Under the pieces are notes generated by a model, which saw nothing but the letters and a program-made list of their open reading frames with translations, searched no databases and had not been told where the DNA came from. Both the position numbers and the translations under genes were made by a program. A DNA stretch of 64,000 bases from Muriicola sp. Z0-33 (lineage in GTDB: Bacteria; Bacteroidota; Bacteroidia; Flavobacteriales; Flavobacteriaceae): positions 124,001 to 188,000 of the forward strand of contig NZ_JAFMPW010000006.1 in NCBI RefSeq assembly GCF_026126425.1, given 5' to 3'. This document shows positions 43,375 to 53,087 of this stretch, piece by piece. Within the stretch, counting starts at the first letter, position 1. Each line of letters opens with the position of its first letter.

Positions 43375-43692
43375 TTAGCTGCCGATAGCCCCAATTAAAG
43401 GTAAAGGGTCAGTTTTTCCTTTAATAGCATTAATAATACCCATAATCGCCAGAATCCAGCCGACCCATCCCAGGTATCCAAAAAATCCCATTCCTGTGTA
43501 TATCACCATAAATATGGCAAATAAATAAAGGATAAGTCCTAAAATCCATACTCTTAATGATTGGCCAATATGGAATCTGGTAAAGGCGTTGTTCTTATCC
43601 TTATTGGATAAAAAAGCAATTAATAGCCCAATAAAGGTGATGTAGCAGATTGCTGCCATTGTTTTCCCTTCTTCAATTGTATTATCATCCAT
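43375..43692 (-). CDS. Small Tic20/DUF4870-like membrane protein, copy 2
   Basis: A 105-residue paralogue of the preceding entry, with the same early EEGKTMAAICYITFIGLL helix and FTRFHIGQSLRVW block, then two or three further helices and a short PLPLIGAIGS tail. The two lie head to tail, 33 bp apart, apparently from a local duplication. The conserved FxRFHxxQ motif between helices is the most recognisable feature. Confidence 0.8.
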   Translation of the reverse strand: MDDNTIEEGKTMAAICYITFIGLLIAFLSNKDKNNAFTRFHIGQSLRVWILGLILYLFAIFMVIYTGMGFFGYLGWVGWILAIMGIINAIKGKTDPLPLIGAIGS

Positions 43693-43727
43693 AAATGTTT
43701 GTGTGTGGATCTGGCTAAGCGATGAAT

Positions 43728-44981
43728 TTAACTTATCTGCTTATTTTTCGCTATTATACCATAAACCTGCCCCTTTAGCTCTTGCCCCAGGAACATGCTG
43801 TTTTTAGAACTACTGTTAATATGTTCTTCAGAAAATGTATACTTATAATCAGGATCAAACAAACTCAAATCGGCAGTACTGCCCTGGGCTATGCTTATCG
43901 GTGGAATCCCAAATCGTTCCCGTCCCTTGGTAAGTAATTGTATAGCACTGTTGGTATCTAATAGTGAATTAAGCACTCCAAAGGCACTTTCCAAGCCAAC
44001 GGTCCCGCTTGCGGCATTATCAAACTCTACATGTTTTTCTTCTAAGGTTTTGGGGGCATGATCCGAAGTGACAAAATCTATTGTCCCGTCCTTGATCCCT
44101 TTTAAAAGAGCTTTACTATCATTTTTTGTCCGTATAGGCGGCATCACCTTAAAAGCACTGTCGAATTCATGAAGAACGTCATCATCAAAAAACAAATTAT
44201 GGAGGGCTACACTGCAACTCACATCCAATCCTTTTTTCTTGGCCGCTGCAATTAGCTTAACCGATCCTTCACAACTAATGGTCGGGATATGTAATTTTCC
44301 ACCTGTATATTCCAGGATAAAAAGATCTCTTGCCACCTGAATGGTTTCAGCAAGTACGGGGATTCCTTTCAGTCCGAGGGCGGTTGATACTTCTCCTTCA
44401 TTTACCATGCCCTTTGCCGCAACAGCTGTATCCATTGGAAAGGAATGTACTAAGCCACCTGAGTTTTGAGCATAAAGCAACGCAATTTTTAAGAGGTTGG
44501 CATTGGCAATGGGCGACTTAAAATCATAGAATCCTACTGCCCCGGAATTTCTCATATCGTAGAGTTCGGCCAGATCACTGCCTTCTTGTTTCATTGTTAA
44601 AGATCCCAATGGGTACAAACTGGTAGCAGAAACTTTGGCAGCATTTTTAAGAAATACAATATCTCCGCTACTGTCCGGTACGGGGTAGGTATTCGGATTT
44701 AGGACAACAGCAGTAAATCCGCTCTTTGCTGCTGTGCTTAAACCATTTTTAATAGTCTCTCTATCCTCAAAACCTGGTTCTCCAAAACTCACGCTACTGT
44801 CTATCCAACCTGGGGAGACATGCAGGTTTCTATATTTTAAAGCCCGTGTTTTGCCATTTGCATCTATTTTAGAGGCAATTTTTTCAATGGTTCCATTTTT
44901 AATGTGGATATCTCGCTTCTTAAGATGATAGGACTTATTCCCCGGATCAACAATAATGGCAGATTTAAGGATTATATCCAT
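43728..44981 (-). CDS. Dihydroorotase-like protein lacking the HxH metal site (pseudo-dihydroorotase)
   Basis: A 417-residue amidohydrolase-fold protein colinear with class I dihydroorotases. The canonical G-x-I-D-x-H-x-H is GWIDSSVSFGEPG here, with Ser63 and Ser65 in place of both metal-binding histidines. Later elements survive in part: HIPTISCEGS (His replacing HxS) and TSDHAPK with the catalytic Asp. With the binuclear-site histidines gone, classical hydrolysis of dihydroorotate is unlikely. Inactive homologues (PyrC') support aspartate transcarbamoylase in some bacteria, but no pyrB is visible here. It lies 78 bp downstream of the BatA-like gene. Confidence 0.88.
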   Translation of the reverse strand: MDIILKSAIIVDPGNKSYHLKKRDIHIKNGTIEKIASKIDANGKTRALKYRNLHVSPGWIDSSVSFGEPGFEDRETIKNGLSTAAKSGFTAVVLNPNTYPVPDSSGDIVFLKNAAKVSATSLYPLGSLTMKQEGSDLAELYDMRNSGAVGFYDFKSPIANANLLKIALLYAQNSGGLVHSFPMDTAVAAKGMVNEGEVSTALGLKGIPVLAETIQVARDLFILEYTGGKLHIPTISCEGSVKLIAAAKKKGLDVSCSVALHNLFFDDDVLHEFDSAFKVMPPIRTKNDSKALLKGIKDGTIDFVTSDHAPKTLEEKHVEFDNAASGTVGLESAFGVLNSLLDTNSAIQLLTKGRERFGIPPISIAQGSTADLSLFDPDYKYTFSEEHINSSSKNSMFLGQELKGQVYGIIAKNKQIS

Positions 44982-45059
44982 TTTACTTTATTATCATTAG
45001 AATTTGTGCCATACCGCTGTTTTTTATGATGACCCTGGCATATTTGGTAAAATCGTCAC

Positions 45060-46982
45060 TCATTTGAATATTTTTTGTATCACAATTTCAGTGAGCATAA
45101 ACAGTAGTGCTAAAATAACAAACCATTTCCAAAGGGTCGTAACCCGATTGTCTTTTTCAATTTGATCAAATAAAGCTGCTATCGAATCATTTTTTGAGTC
45201 AGCATTTAAGTTATCAATATTTATATAGCGCAAATCACTTTCTGTTCTTGGCATATTGAAACTCAAATTTTGAACTTTGTTATCCCCATCAGTGACCGTG
45301 TAAATTCCATCTTCCTTAGGCGTATCCCCGAACATTAATCTTGTTTTGTTCGCAAAATATTGTTGCTCCGGAATAAATTCATATTCATTCAGGCTAACCT
45401 TTAAAATATCATCCTGGCCAATAACCAATGGAATATCTACCTCCTTATTAGCACCAATATATTGATATAAGCGGGGTAATTTTAAACTATTTGTGGCCAT
45501 GGAGTAGAGTGTAGGGACAATTAAAGGAGAATTTTTAAAGTTAGAATTCTTATTGTCCAGGGAAGATGTAAAAAGATATATGCCATTCGCCTCTAAGAGA
45601 AATGGTGCATCATTCTGGAATGATAAAATTTTGGCTGCTCTGGATTGCACCCTATAATACTGTGATACCATAGGATATTGGAAGTTGGTCACCTCCCTTT
45701 CAAAAACATTTTGATATAACGGATGATCAAATGAAATCCCTGTTACCTTCAGTTCCCGGTCTAACTTTTCTCCAAATGTGGTATTGCCGTAGTTTCCTAA
45801 GAAGCTATTGTAACTCTCGAAATTCATTTGGGCAGGTGGAATTATAGTCATGCTTCCTCCTGATGAAATAAAGGACCTGAGGGCATTTTGAAGTGCATTG
45901 CTCAGGGCCGGAATTTCATTGAGGATTATGAAATTCTGCTTATCAATATTGGTGAAATTCAGATTACTAAGGGTAGTTTTACTAAAGTCGAATTCGTCAT
46001 CGGCATAAAGGCGAGTCAGATAATCGTCATCGGCATCCCCAATAGCCAGCACTTTAATTTTCTCTTTTTGATTGAGGTTGAAAAACAGCTGATTATCGTA
46101 GCTCAGGGCTGCGTCCGAAATTTCTATTTCACCATTTACAACTTCATTAGGGGGCAGCGTAAATAGTATAGAAGCTTTGTTGTCTTCATCAAAAACAGCG
46201 GCTGTTTTTGCAATGAGATTTTGGTCGTTGTATAAAGAAACTGGAATACTTTCTAAGTTACCCGTGCCAGATAATTGTGTTGTTAATTCCAGGCTATTTG
46301 GAGAAGTCTGTGAAATGAAGGCGGTATCAATAATGATATTTGTTGTGTTATCCGGGGCGAGTTGAATTAAATGCTGTTTTATTGTAGTGGCAGATTCCTG
46401 ACGGGCCGAACTTATCCGTGCCTGAAAATCGGAAACGATAATACAGTTTTTGATTGGTGCAGCATCTGAACTAAAAAGCGTTTGTGCTGTCAATGCAATT
46501 TCGTGCAATTGCAATTGCTTGGCAGAATACTTAAGTTCTAAAAGTTGGTTCTGAATATCTTTTAAAGTAACATCCTTAAATACATCTTCATTGGTAAATA
46601 GACTAAAGGATCTTTCCCTGGGTATAACTTCAATAAGTTCCTGCACTGCAGCCTCCAGCAATGTTTCCTCATTTTTTTTAGCCTGCATGCTAAAAGAGTT
46701 ATCCAGATAAATTACCGTCTCCTTCTGAGCTAAAGCAGTGGTGGCCGCAAAAAAGGGTTGGGAGAAAGCAAAAACCAATCCCGTTACAACCATTAATCTG
46801 CTAAATAGGAGCAACCATTTTTTTAAAGCACTGCTCCGCCTCGACTCCGCCACCACCTTCTGTAAAAGTTTTACATTGGTAAAAGGGGTCTTCTTAAATC
46901 TTCTGAGCTGAAAGAGGTGAATAATTATAGGAATCAGTAGTAGAAATAGGGCCCAAAGGAGTTCTGGATATTTAAACTGCAT
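45060..46982 (-). CDS. BatA-domain membrane protein
   Basis: A 640-residue protein starting with the BatA (aerotolerance regulator N-terminal) domain: a hydrophobic helix (LLWALFLLLIPIIIHLFQLR), then FKKTPFTNVKLLQKV and a second helix (about 57-80). A large soluble region follows, containing ETVIYLDNSFSM, a VWA-like start (DxSxS is DNSFS). A C-terminal membrane helix (FVILALLFMLTEIVI) closes it. The topology puts the VWA-like region in the periplasm. No other bat genes are nearby. A TATATTTG element lies 17 bp upstream. Confidence 0.88.
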   Translation of the reverse strand: MQFKYPELLWALFLLLIPIIIHLFQLRRFKKTPFTNVKLLQKVVAESRRSSALKKWLLLFSRLMVVTGLVFAFSQPFFAATTALAQKETVIYLDNSFSMQAKKNEETLLEAAVQELIEVIPRERSFSLFTNEDVFKDVTLKDIQNQLLELKYSAKQLQLHEIALTAQTLFSSDAAPIKNCIIVSDFQARISSARQESATTIKQHLIQLAPDNTTNIIIDTAFISQTSPNSLELTTQLSGTGNLESIPVSLYNDQNLIAKTAAVFDEDNKASILFTLPPNEVVNGEIEISDAALSYDNQLFFNLNQKEKIKVLAIGDADDDYLTRLYADDEFDFSKTTLSNLNFTNIDKQNFIILNEIPALSNALQNALRSFISSGGSMTIIPPAQMNFESYNSFLGNYGNTTFGEKLDRELKVTGISFDHPLYQNVFEREVTNFQYPMVSQYYRVQSRAAKILSFQNDAPFLLEANGIYLFTSSLDNKNSNFKNSPLIVPTLYSMATNSLKLPRLYQYIGANKEVDIPLVIGQDDILKVSLNEYEFIPEQQYFANKTRLMFGDTPKEDGIYTVTDGDNKVQNLSFNMPRTESDLRYINIDNLNADSKNDSIAALFDQIEKDNRVTTLWKWFVILALLFMLTEIVIQKIFK

Positions 46983-46999
46983 TCCTTAATTTGATTTGG

Positions 47000-47007
47000 C
47001 AAATATA
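47000..47007 (-). promoter_or_regulatory. -7 element of the BatA-like gene
   Basis: TATATTTG on the minus strand, 17 bp before the ATG at 46982; no TTG box at 17-23 bp. It may also drive the dihydroorotase-like gene. Confidence 0.5.
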
Positions 47008-47118
47008 ATGAATTCAAGCTGTAAAGGATAAAGTTTACCATTTATTTAGAACTTTAAGTGTGGCATATAGGGGAGAGGCGGCCAACTTTCAATCAGCTTC
47101 AAACCTATCAGAAGGGTA

Positions 47119-48126
47119 TTAACAGAAGAAGAAATAATCTGCTATTGCCTTTTGACCCAGATTATTAAGGTAGCCCTGAATCTCTTCCTGGGCCTCTTCA
47201 TTGGCTACAGATATTATACTTTGTGGTTGCCTCAATTGGCCTAGATATTGGTAGTGGAAAAGTTCCTTGCCATAGATTTTTTTGCCAATTTTCCTGGGAT
47301 TATCACAGAGCCAGTGAAAGCTGATATTTTTCTCTAATAATTTTGATGCTATTGTTTTGCCTTTACCTCCGGCTCCCCAAACTACCAGTGGTCTGGAAGG
47401 ATTATGGTCTAGCTTTAAAAAGTAATGTACTTTAATGTCGAGGAAATAATTTTGTTCATAATGCTCACTGGTCCGGGAAGTACGGGTTGGGTAATCTCTC
47501 CATAAATGTAGCACTTCAGAGCAAGGAATACATTTGAGTCCGTACTCATAAAACCTGAATGTAAGATCATAATCCTCGGGGTATCTGTTGGGATTAAAGG
47601 CGTCGCAAGCTTCCAGATCTTCTTTAAATATCATCCAGCAAGGGGAGGGGATCACACATTCCTTGTATATCTCTGAGTAATTATTTCCGCTTTCCGTTAA
47701 GCGGTTTAACCAGGCCTCGTACCTGGCATAACCATCACTAATTCCTTTATCCGAGAAGTAACTCACCTTCCCAATCGCAACATGTCCTTTACCTTTTTTG
47801 AGCAGGGCGCTTACCATTTGATCTAGTTTGTATTCCTTCATAATGTCATCAGAATCCATACGGGTAATAAGATCGCCTTTGCTAAGTGTATATGCAGTTC
47901 TTAATGCTTCTATGATTCCTTTACCCTGATTGGGATAATATTTAATCCTGCTGTCTTTTTCGCAATAGGCTTCAACAATAGACCTACTGTCGTCGGTAGA
48001 ATGGTCATCCACGGCAAGTACTTCCCATTGCTCAAATTGTTGTGAAAGAATTGAGTCCAGACAGTCTGGAAGGAAGGCTGCCGTATTTTTAAATGGGATA
48101 AGGATACTGACCAAAGATGGTTGCAT
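47119..48126 (-). CDS. Family 2 glycosyltransferase with C-terminal nucleotide-binding-like domain
   Basis: A 335-residue GT-A enzyme. The N-terminal domain (about 1-225) has SILIPFKNTAAFLPDCLDSI, VDDHSTDDS and the metal-binding DxD in RMDSDD. The C-terminal domain of about 95 residues starts PLVVWGAGGKGKTIASKLL, a Rossmann-type GxGxxG loop, followed by HWLCDNPRKIGKK. This resembles the sensor/dehydratase-like domains sometimes fused to sugar transferases. It has no membrane segment and is cytoplasmic. Acceptor and donor are unknown. It lies 149 bp from the GT39-like gene, same direction. Confidence 0.85.
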   Translation of the reverse strand: MQPSLVSILIPFKNTAAFLPDCLDSILSQQFEQWEVLAVDDHSTDDSRSIVEAYCEKDSRIKYYPNQGKGIIEALRTAYTLSKGDLITRMDSDDIMKEYKLDQMVSALLKKGKGHVAIGKVSYFSDKGISDGYARYEAWLNRLTESGNNYSEIYKECVIPSPCWMIFKEDLEACDAFNPNRYPEDYDLTFRFYEYGLKCIPCSEVLHLWRDYPTRTSRTSEHYEQNYFLDIKVHYFLKLDHNPSRPLVVWGAGGKGKTIASKLLEKNISFHWLCDNPRKIGKKIYGKELFHYQYLGQLRQPQSIISVANEEAQEEIQGYLNNLGQKAIADYFFFC

Positions 48127-48275
48127 AGCTGCAATTTAGGGAATAGCTGCTAAAATCCGAGATTGAATTTGCTGTTAAATAGAGTCAATAGTGCCAGATG
48201 CTGTCCTATTACTATTAGGGTCAAGCCAATTCATTGAAGGTGTATTTCAGGAATTGAAGAACAGGATTGTAAATT

Positions 48276-50363
48276 TTATTCAAAGCTCGCTGGTCTTAAA
48301 TTTGGAACCTGATGGAGGTCTATCGCATTTTCAATTTGCAGGAGATGCTCCTTAAGCGAATTTTGGTAGGGGTCTTCTTCACTGTAGTTCTCTTGTGCCC
48401 TTTTGTAAGCGGCAATGGCCTTATCCTTCTGACCAATTCGCACATAAGCATTGCCAAGGATGACAAAACTGCTTGTTGCCCAGTCTAAATGCTCGGTGAC
48501 CTTTTCGAGGCGTTTTGCGATTACAGCCCAGTCCGGATCATCTGTTTCCCGAATATATCTAATTACCTTGTCATACATAGAATATGCCCAATTCTTAGGA
48601 TCTTTAAACTCCCCATAAACGATATCAATGTTACCGATACGCTTTATTGATTTCAGGTCTTTAATATCGTTTGGATCCCAGTTAGGCCATTTCAAATATG
48701 TATTCATTGGTAGGAGGTAATATCCCTTCATTAGTCCATCTTCATTGCTGTCATCGTAAATATCTTTAACGAGATCGGTATCGAAGTTCAGATTTTCTGA
48801 TTCCCATTCTTCACGCATATACCATGCCCAGGCACTAATAGATTCATCAGGGTCGATGCCAGGCTGATCAAAAAAGGCTTTGGTCTCGTAGAACCGTTGT
48901 CCCTGATAAATTCCCTCATCTGCGAAATACTTATAGGCATTTTCTGTACCACCTACAATCTCATTATAATACTCGTAGATACGTTTTTCGCCAAAGGTCA
49001 TTATTAGGGTGATACAAAAAAGTGCGGTTGGTACTAAACGATTAGAATACCTAAATCCAGGCAATTTCAGCAAGCCAATTGCCCCTGCCAATATCCCCAT
49101 TCCGCCAACAACAGGCAAAGCATGTCGAATGCCCCCGTAAGAAGTTCTTCCGCTGGCCAGTGCCAGTAGATGGGCCAGAACAAAGGCGCCTATAAAAGCA
49201 ATGACAATCCATTGGGAGTCTTTTATATTAGAAGACCTTGATCTCCAATAGGCAATAAGTTCTTTGGCCAGGAGTATAAGGGCAAGAAGAAACATTAGCA
49301 TTAATGCCAGTGGCAATTTGGCCACTATGGCTCCGGGAAAATAAAGGTAGGGTGCCCTTCCTTCAACTATGGTACCAAAAAATAGATGTTCATTCTCGCC
49401 ACGCCCTTCAATGCCTGCTCTTATGGTATCGGCAAGACCCCAAACATAGGCCCTTGGGAAAAGATGAGATTGGTCCATTATACTAACCAGATGCTGCCAC
49501 ATCCCGGTATTGAGATCAGCAATCTTTAATTCAAGGCTTCTATTAAACTTATCCTGAGCCCCTTCCGAGCTGTAATACTGAAATCCGTAAGTTGACCATA
49601 GTACCGTTAATGCCAATAATGCTACCACTACTAATCGGAGGAGTCTGTTTAATCCAGTTTTCACCTTTCTTCTAAAAATAGGTCCCAAAGCAAAGATGAT
49701 ACTTAGCAAAATTATGGCGGCCAGGCCAGGAAGAGCAGAATGTTTGGCCGCTAAAGTAGCCCCGGCGGCAATACCAAAAGCAATTACCCATTTCCATGAC
49801 CAATCATAACACATTTTGCCAGCAGTGAGGGCAGCTAAAATTAAGGTGTAAGTAAGTGGAAGATCTGTAAAGACAAGAGGTTGATGAGCGCCAATAGATG
49901 GCTCAAGGGCCATCCAGATCATAGAACATAAAGCCCAGCCAAAACCAAAAATATGCCATAGTAAAATTGCAATTAACAGCCCTAATACAAAATGAAAGCT
50001 GTACATGGCCCGTCTGGATTGCCGCTGCGACAGGTGGTCGTCATTGTCAAAATACATTATCTGCTGTAACCATTTGCGCTCTTGTCCTTTATCGTCCAAA
50101 ACCTCAAATGGCCTTAATTCTAAATTATTGGCATTCCAGAGTCCAACCCAAAGTTTGGAAAGTGGAGGATGCTCAGGGTTCAGGCGGTAATCTCCAGTCT
50201 TGGCATAATAGGCTCCGGATACAATATGATAAGGTTCATCGTTTGCAAATGAATCTAATTGAGTACCATACCAGGATCGGACAATTGCCAGGAAAAGGAC
50301 CATCAGAATAATGCCAATTCTGAAGGTTTTAGGATTTCGCTTAATTATGGCTTCCAACTTCAT
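48276..50363 (-). CDS. GT-C glycosyltransferase (GT39/PMT-like) with C-terminal TPR
   Basis: A 695-residue polytopic protein from ATG 50363; the frame extends to a TTG at 50387, which I reject for lack of support. The first external loop contains SFANDEPYHIVSG and RLNPEHPPLSKL, the Asp/Glu and EHPPL signature of PMT/ArnT-type GT-C enzymes that use polyprenyl-linked sugars. About 10-12 helices follow up to about residue 450, then a soluble region with a tetratricopeptide-like end (AYVRIGQKDKAIAAYKRAQE). It may glycosylate exported proteins or lipids. Confidence 0.87.
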   Translation of the reverse strand: MKLEAIIKRNPKTFRIGIILMVLFLAIVRSWYGTQLDSFANDEPYHIVSGAYYAKTGDYRLNPEHPPLSKLWVGLWNANNLELRPFEVLDDKGQERKWLQQIMYFDNDDHLSQRQSRRAMYSFHFVLGLLIAILLWHIFGFGWALCSMIWMALEPSIGAHQPLVFTDLPLTYTLILAALTAGKMCYDWSWKWVIAFGIAAGATLAAKHSALPGLAAIILLSIIFALGPIFRRKVKTGLNRLLRLVVVALLALTVLWSTYGFQYYSSEGAQDKFNRSLELKIADLNTGMWQHLVSIMDQSHLFPRAYVWGLADTIRAGIEGRGENEHLFFGTIVEGRAPYLYFPGAIVAKLPLALMLMFLLALILLAKELIAYWRSRSSNIKDSQWIVIAFIGAFVLAHLLALASGRTSYGGIRHALPVVGGMGILAGAIGLLKLPGFRYSNRLVPTALFCITLIMTFGEKRIYEYYNEIVGGTENAYKYFADEGIYQGQRFYETKAFFDQPGIDPDESISAWAWYMREEWESENLNFDTDLVKDIYDDSNEDGLMKGYYLLPMNTYLKWPNWDPNDIKDLKSIKRIGNIDIVYGEFKDPKNWAYSMYDKVIRYIRETDDPDWAVIAKRLEKVTEHLDWATSSFVILGNAYVRIGQKDKAIAAYKRAQENYSEEDPYQNSLKEHLLQIENAIDLHQVPNLRPASFE

Positions 50364-50637
50364 AACAAATTTATTATAAAGGGGCAAAGGCTAAAGTTAG
50401 CTACTCCAATTAATTTCTTCTTAGATAAGTAGCGCTTTACGGTTAAAGCTAGGCAATAAATTAACCTAATGGCCTATATTTTTATAAATAGCCGGTAAGG
50501 GTGTATGTATTGCATAAATAACACCATATTCAGAGGTATTGCCCGGATTTAATGACCAATTTTCCAATTCTTTATTATTGTATAATCAAGAATAAAAGGA
50601 TGTGTATTCAGTATTTAAAAAGATTAATGCGGTAATG

Positions 50638-51327
50638 CTAATGGCTACCCAGCACCTTTTTTAAAGCATCTTCTGCCATAGGGGCCATCATTTCATAACC
50701 TTTTTTTGTAGGGTGTACCCCATCATGGGCGAGCTCTTCATCAAGGCCATTTCTGGAGTTGGTCATTGCCGAGAAATAATCCAGGTAAGCGGTACCACTA
50801 TTATCGCAATAATTCTTTATTAGGGCATTGAGTGCAGGAATCTTTTCATTCGGTTTAAGGCCTGGCCTCCATGGGTAATCTTCGGCAGGTAATACAGAAC
50901 ATAGTACTACTGCTATATTATTGGCCCTGGCCAGCTCAGCCATAGACTTTAAGTTATCCATAATCTGTGTCAGGGTCATGGGCCCAGTATTGCCCGCTAT
51001 ATCATTGGTCCCCGCCAATATAATCACTGCCTTCGGCTTTAAGTCGATAACATCTTGTCGGAAACGCAATAACATCTGGGGCGTGGTTTGTCCGCTGATT
51101 CCTCTATTGACATAAGGTTTACCCTTAAAAAAATCTGGTTGTGTATTGAGCCAGCCTATGGTGATAGAGTTGCCCATGAATACTACGCGGTCTTCATTAT
51201 CCGCAGCTGGAGCCAAAGATGCATTGGCGTCCTTAAAATGCCCCAGATCTGCCCAATCCTGGGCGTTTACGATTTGTGTCATAGAAAAAACGAGTATAAG
51301 AACTGATAGGAATTTCAGAAATTTCAT
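50638..51327 (-). CDS. Exported SGNH/GDSL-family hydrolase
   Basis: A 229-residue protein starting at ATG 51327; a longer frame to 51420 adds a cysteine-rich stretch and is rejected. Signal peptide (about 1-22, ending QIVNAQ). Block I is FMGNSITIGW (nucleophile Ser), block III GTNDIAGN (Asn) and block V DGVHPT (Asp and His). This is the GDSL lipase/acetylhydrolase fold often used to remove acetyl groups from glycans. It is probably periplasmic. The next gene upstream is an exported S10 peptidase. Confidence 0.9.
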   Translation of the reverse strand: MKFLKFLSVLILVFSMTQIVNAQDWADLGHFKDANASLAPAADNEDRVVFMGNSITIGWLNTQPDFFKGKPYVNRGISGQTTPQMLLRFRQDVIDLKPKAVIILAGTNDIAGNTGPMTLTQIMDNLKSMAELARANNIAVVLCSVLPAEDYPWRPGLKPNEKIPALNALIKNYCDNSGTAYLDYFSAMTNSRNGLDEELAHDGVHPTKKGYEMMAPMAEDALKKVLGSH

Positions 51328-51447
51328 TGGTTGCGATTTTAGATTTTGGCAGAAGATACAAAATCTGCACAGACAGCAAAAGCCAACTTTATGTAGAAAA
51401 CCAATAATAGATTTGAACATATAGGTGGCTTAATATTTTATCAGAGA

Positions 51448-52935
51448 TCAGTATTTTGCACTTTTACCATTGGCCAGGGTCCTGGTAATAAATGTCCTGA
51501 TATCCTCATTGGCCTTTTTAAGATCTTCCCTTCTGAGGTACATCATATGTCCACTGCGATAGCCCTTAAATTCGAAGCGGTCTTTTAGCCTGCCGCTGGG
51601 GTCTGTTTGCCACATGGTATATTTGGCATTAAAATAAGTGGTAGCGCCATCGTAATACCCGGATTGAACAAGGACATTCAGATACGGGTTTTGCGCCATA
51701 GCCTGTCTGAGGTTGTCTCTGGTTTCATCATTCTCATTATTCCAGGGCCTTACGGGGCCAAACATATTATATTTAATGTCTGTTTTGAGTTTTAACTCCT
51801 CCTGCAGATAATAATTTATAGCAGGGGTAAAGCTATGCAGCCAGGAGGTGATTTCCGGATTGTAATCTGTTTCTGTGCCCAACATTTTCTTATCCATACC
51901 TAAATAGCGAGAATCTAGCCGGCCAATAGTATATCCGCCTTTCTCCTTAAGTAAATTCTTCCAAAAGAAGCGGGTAGGGATCACCAGATTCTGGTCTAGT
52001 ATATCCTTTTCTGATAGCCCTGAGTAATATGCCATTTTTTTAGCTACTTCACCCTTTTCGTTTTTATCAATAAATCCACCTTTAGCCAGGGCAGGGATAA
52101 GGGTGTTTACGGTATACGCCTCAGATTCCGGTAGTATTTCGAGCAAGTCTTTATTTTGAAGGGCAGGAGGCAATGCTTTATGGTGCCATGCAGCTGCCGT
52201 ATAATAGGGGAGGTTTAGCGCATTAGACACCGGGCCACCTACTCGGATAACTTTGTAATCTGCTGGGGAGACCATAATTACCCCGTTGAGGTACATCCAC
52301 TGTTGGTTCTGTAATGCAAGAGAAAGCCCCATAACCCTTGTACCACCATAACTCTCTCCTATAATATATTTTGGCGACCTCCATCTGTTGTTTCTGGTAA
52401 CAAAGGTGTTTAACCATTCGGCCAGGTATTTAATGTCTGCATTGATCCCAAAGAATTTATCCCTGTCCACTTCTTTTCCTGTTTCCGGGATGGTTCTTGA
52501 ATAGCCTGTATTGGCAGGGTTTACGTAAACAATATCTGTAACATCCAATACAGAATACGGGTTGTGCCTTACGCCATAGGGCTGTACAGGATAACCTTCA
52601 TCATCAATATTTAATATTCTTGGTCCTGTATAGGCCAAATGCATCCAGACCGATCCAGAACCCGGGCCGCCGTTAAAGGAGATAAGCAGGGGCCTGGAAG
52701 CCCTGTCTCTGACATTATTTCTTGTGTAGTAGGTGTAATGCAGGGCTGCGATGGGCTGGCCCATTTCATCCCAAACCGGCTGTGTTCCTGTTTTTGCAGT
52801 ATATGAGAAGGCCGTGCCATTGACGGTGACATTATGTTGGGTGGTTACTACAGTGTCTATTGGAAGTTTGCGTTCCTGTGCACTAAGTAATTGGGTGGCA
52901 AGCAGGGTTAGGGTAATACAGATGATGTTTTTCAT
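51448..52935 (-). CDS. Exported S10 family serine carboxypeptidase-like protein
   Basis: A 495-residue alpha/beta hydrolase with a signal peptide (about 1-19, ending LLSAQ). The nucleophile motif is IGESYGGTRV; FNGGPGSGSVWMH is the conserved S10 block; a C-terminal SGYYDGATTY and a HMMYLRRED histidine complete the triad region. S10 enzymes remove C-terminal residues from peptides at acid pH; bacterial members of this branch are common in Bacteroidota. It is 120 bp upstream of the SGNH hydrolase gene, same direction. Confidence 0.9.
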   Translation of the reverse strand: MKNIICITLTLLATQLLSAQERKLPIDTVVTTQHNVTVNGTAFSYTAKTGTQPVWDEMGQPIAALHYTYYTRNNVRDRASRPLLISFNGGPGSGSVWMHLAYTGPRILNIDDEGYPVQPYGVRHNPYSVLDVTDIVYVNPANTGYSRTIPETGKEVDRDKFFGINADIKYLAEWLNTFVTRNNRWRSPKYIIGESYGGTRVMGLSLALQNQQWMYLNGVIMVSPADYKVIRVGGPVSNALNLPYYTAAAWHHKALPPALQNKDLLEILPESEAYTVNTLIPALAKGGFIDKNEKGEVAKKMAYYSGLSEKDILDQNLVIPTRFFWKNLLKEKGGYTIGRLDSRYLGMDKKMLGTETDYNPEITSWLHSFTPAINYYLQEELKLKTDIKYNMFGPVRPWNNENDETRDNLRQAMAQNPYLNVLVQSGYYDGATTYFNAKYTMWQTDPSGRLKDRFEFKGYRSGHMMYLRREDLKKANEDIRTFITRTLANGKSAKY

Positions 52936-53087
52936 TTCAGGCTTGAATTTAGTCTGGACTAAAATAGGGATTTTAGGTTAGATAAGTATTCTTATCCATG
53001 AAAGTTAAAACTGTTTTAAAACGGCTATGAGCTTGGCGCTTAGTTCCTATATTTAAAGAACGCTAACTAATCTAAAACCTTTGTCGT

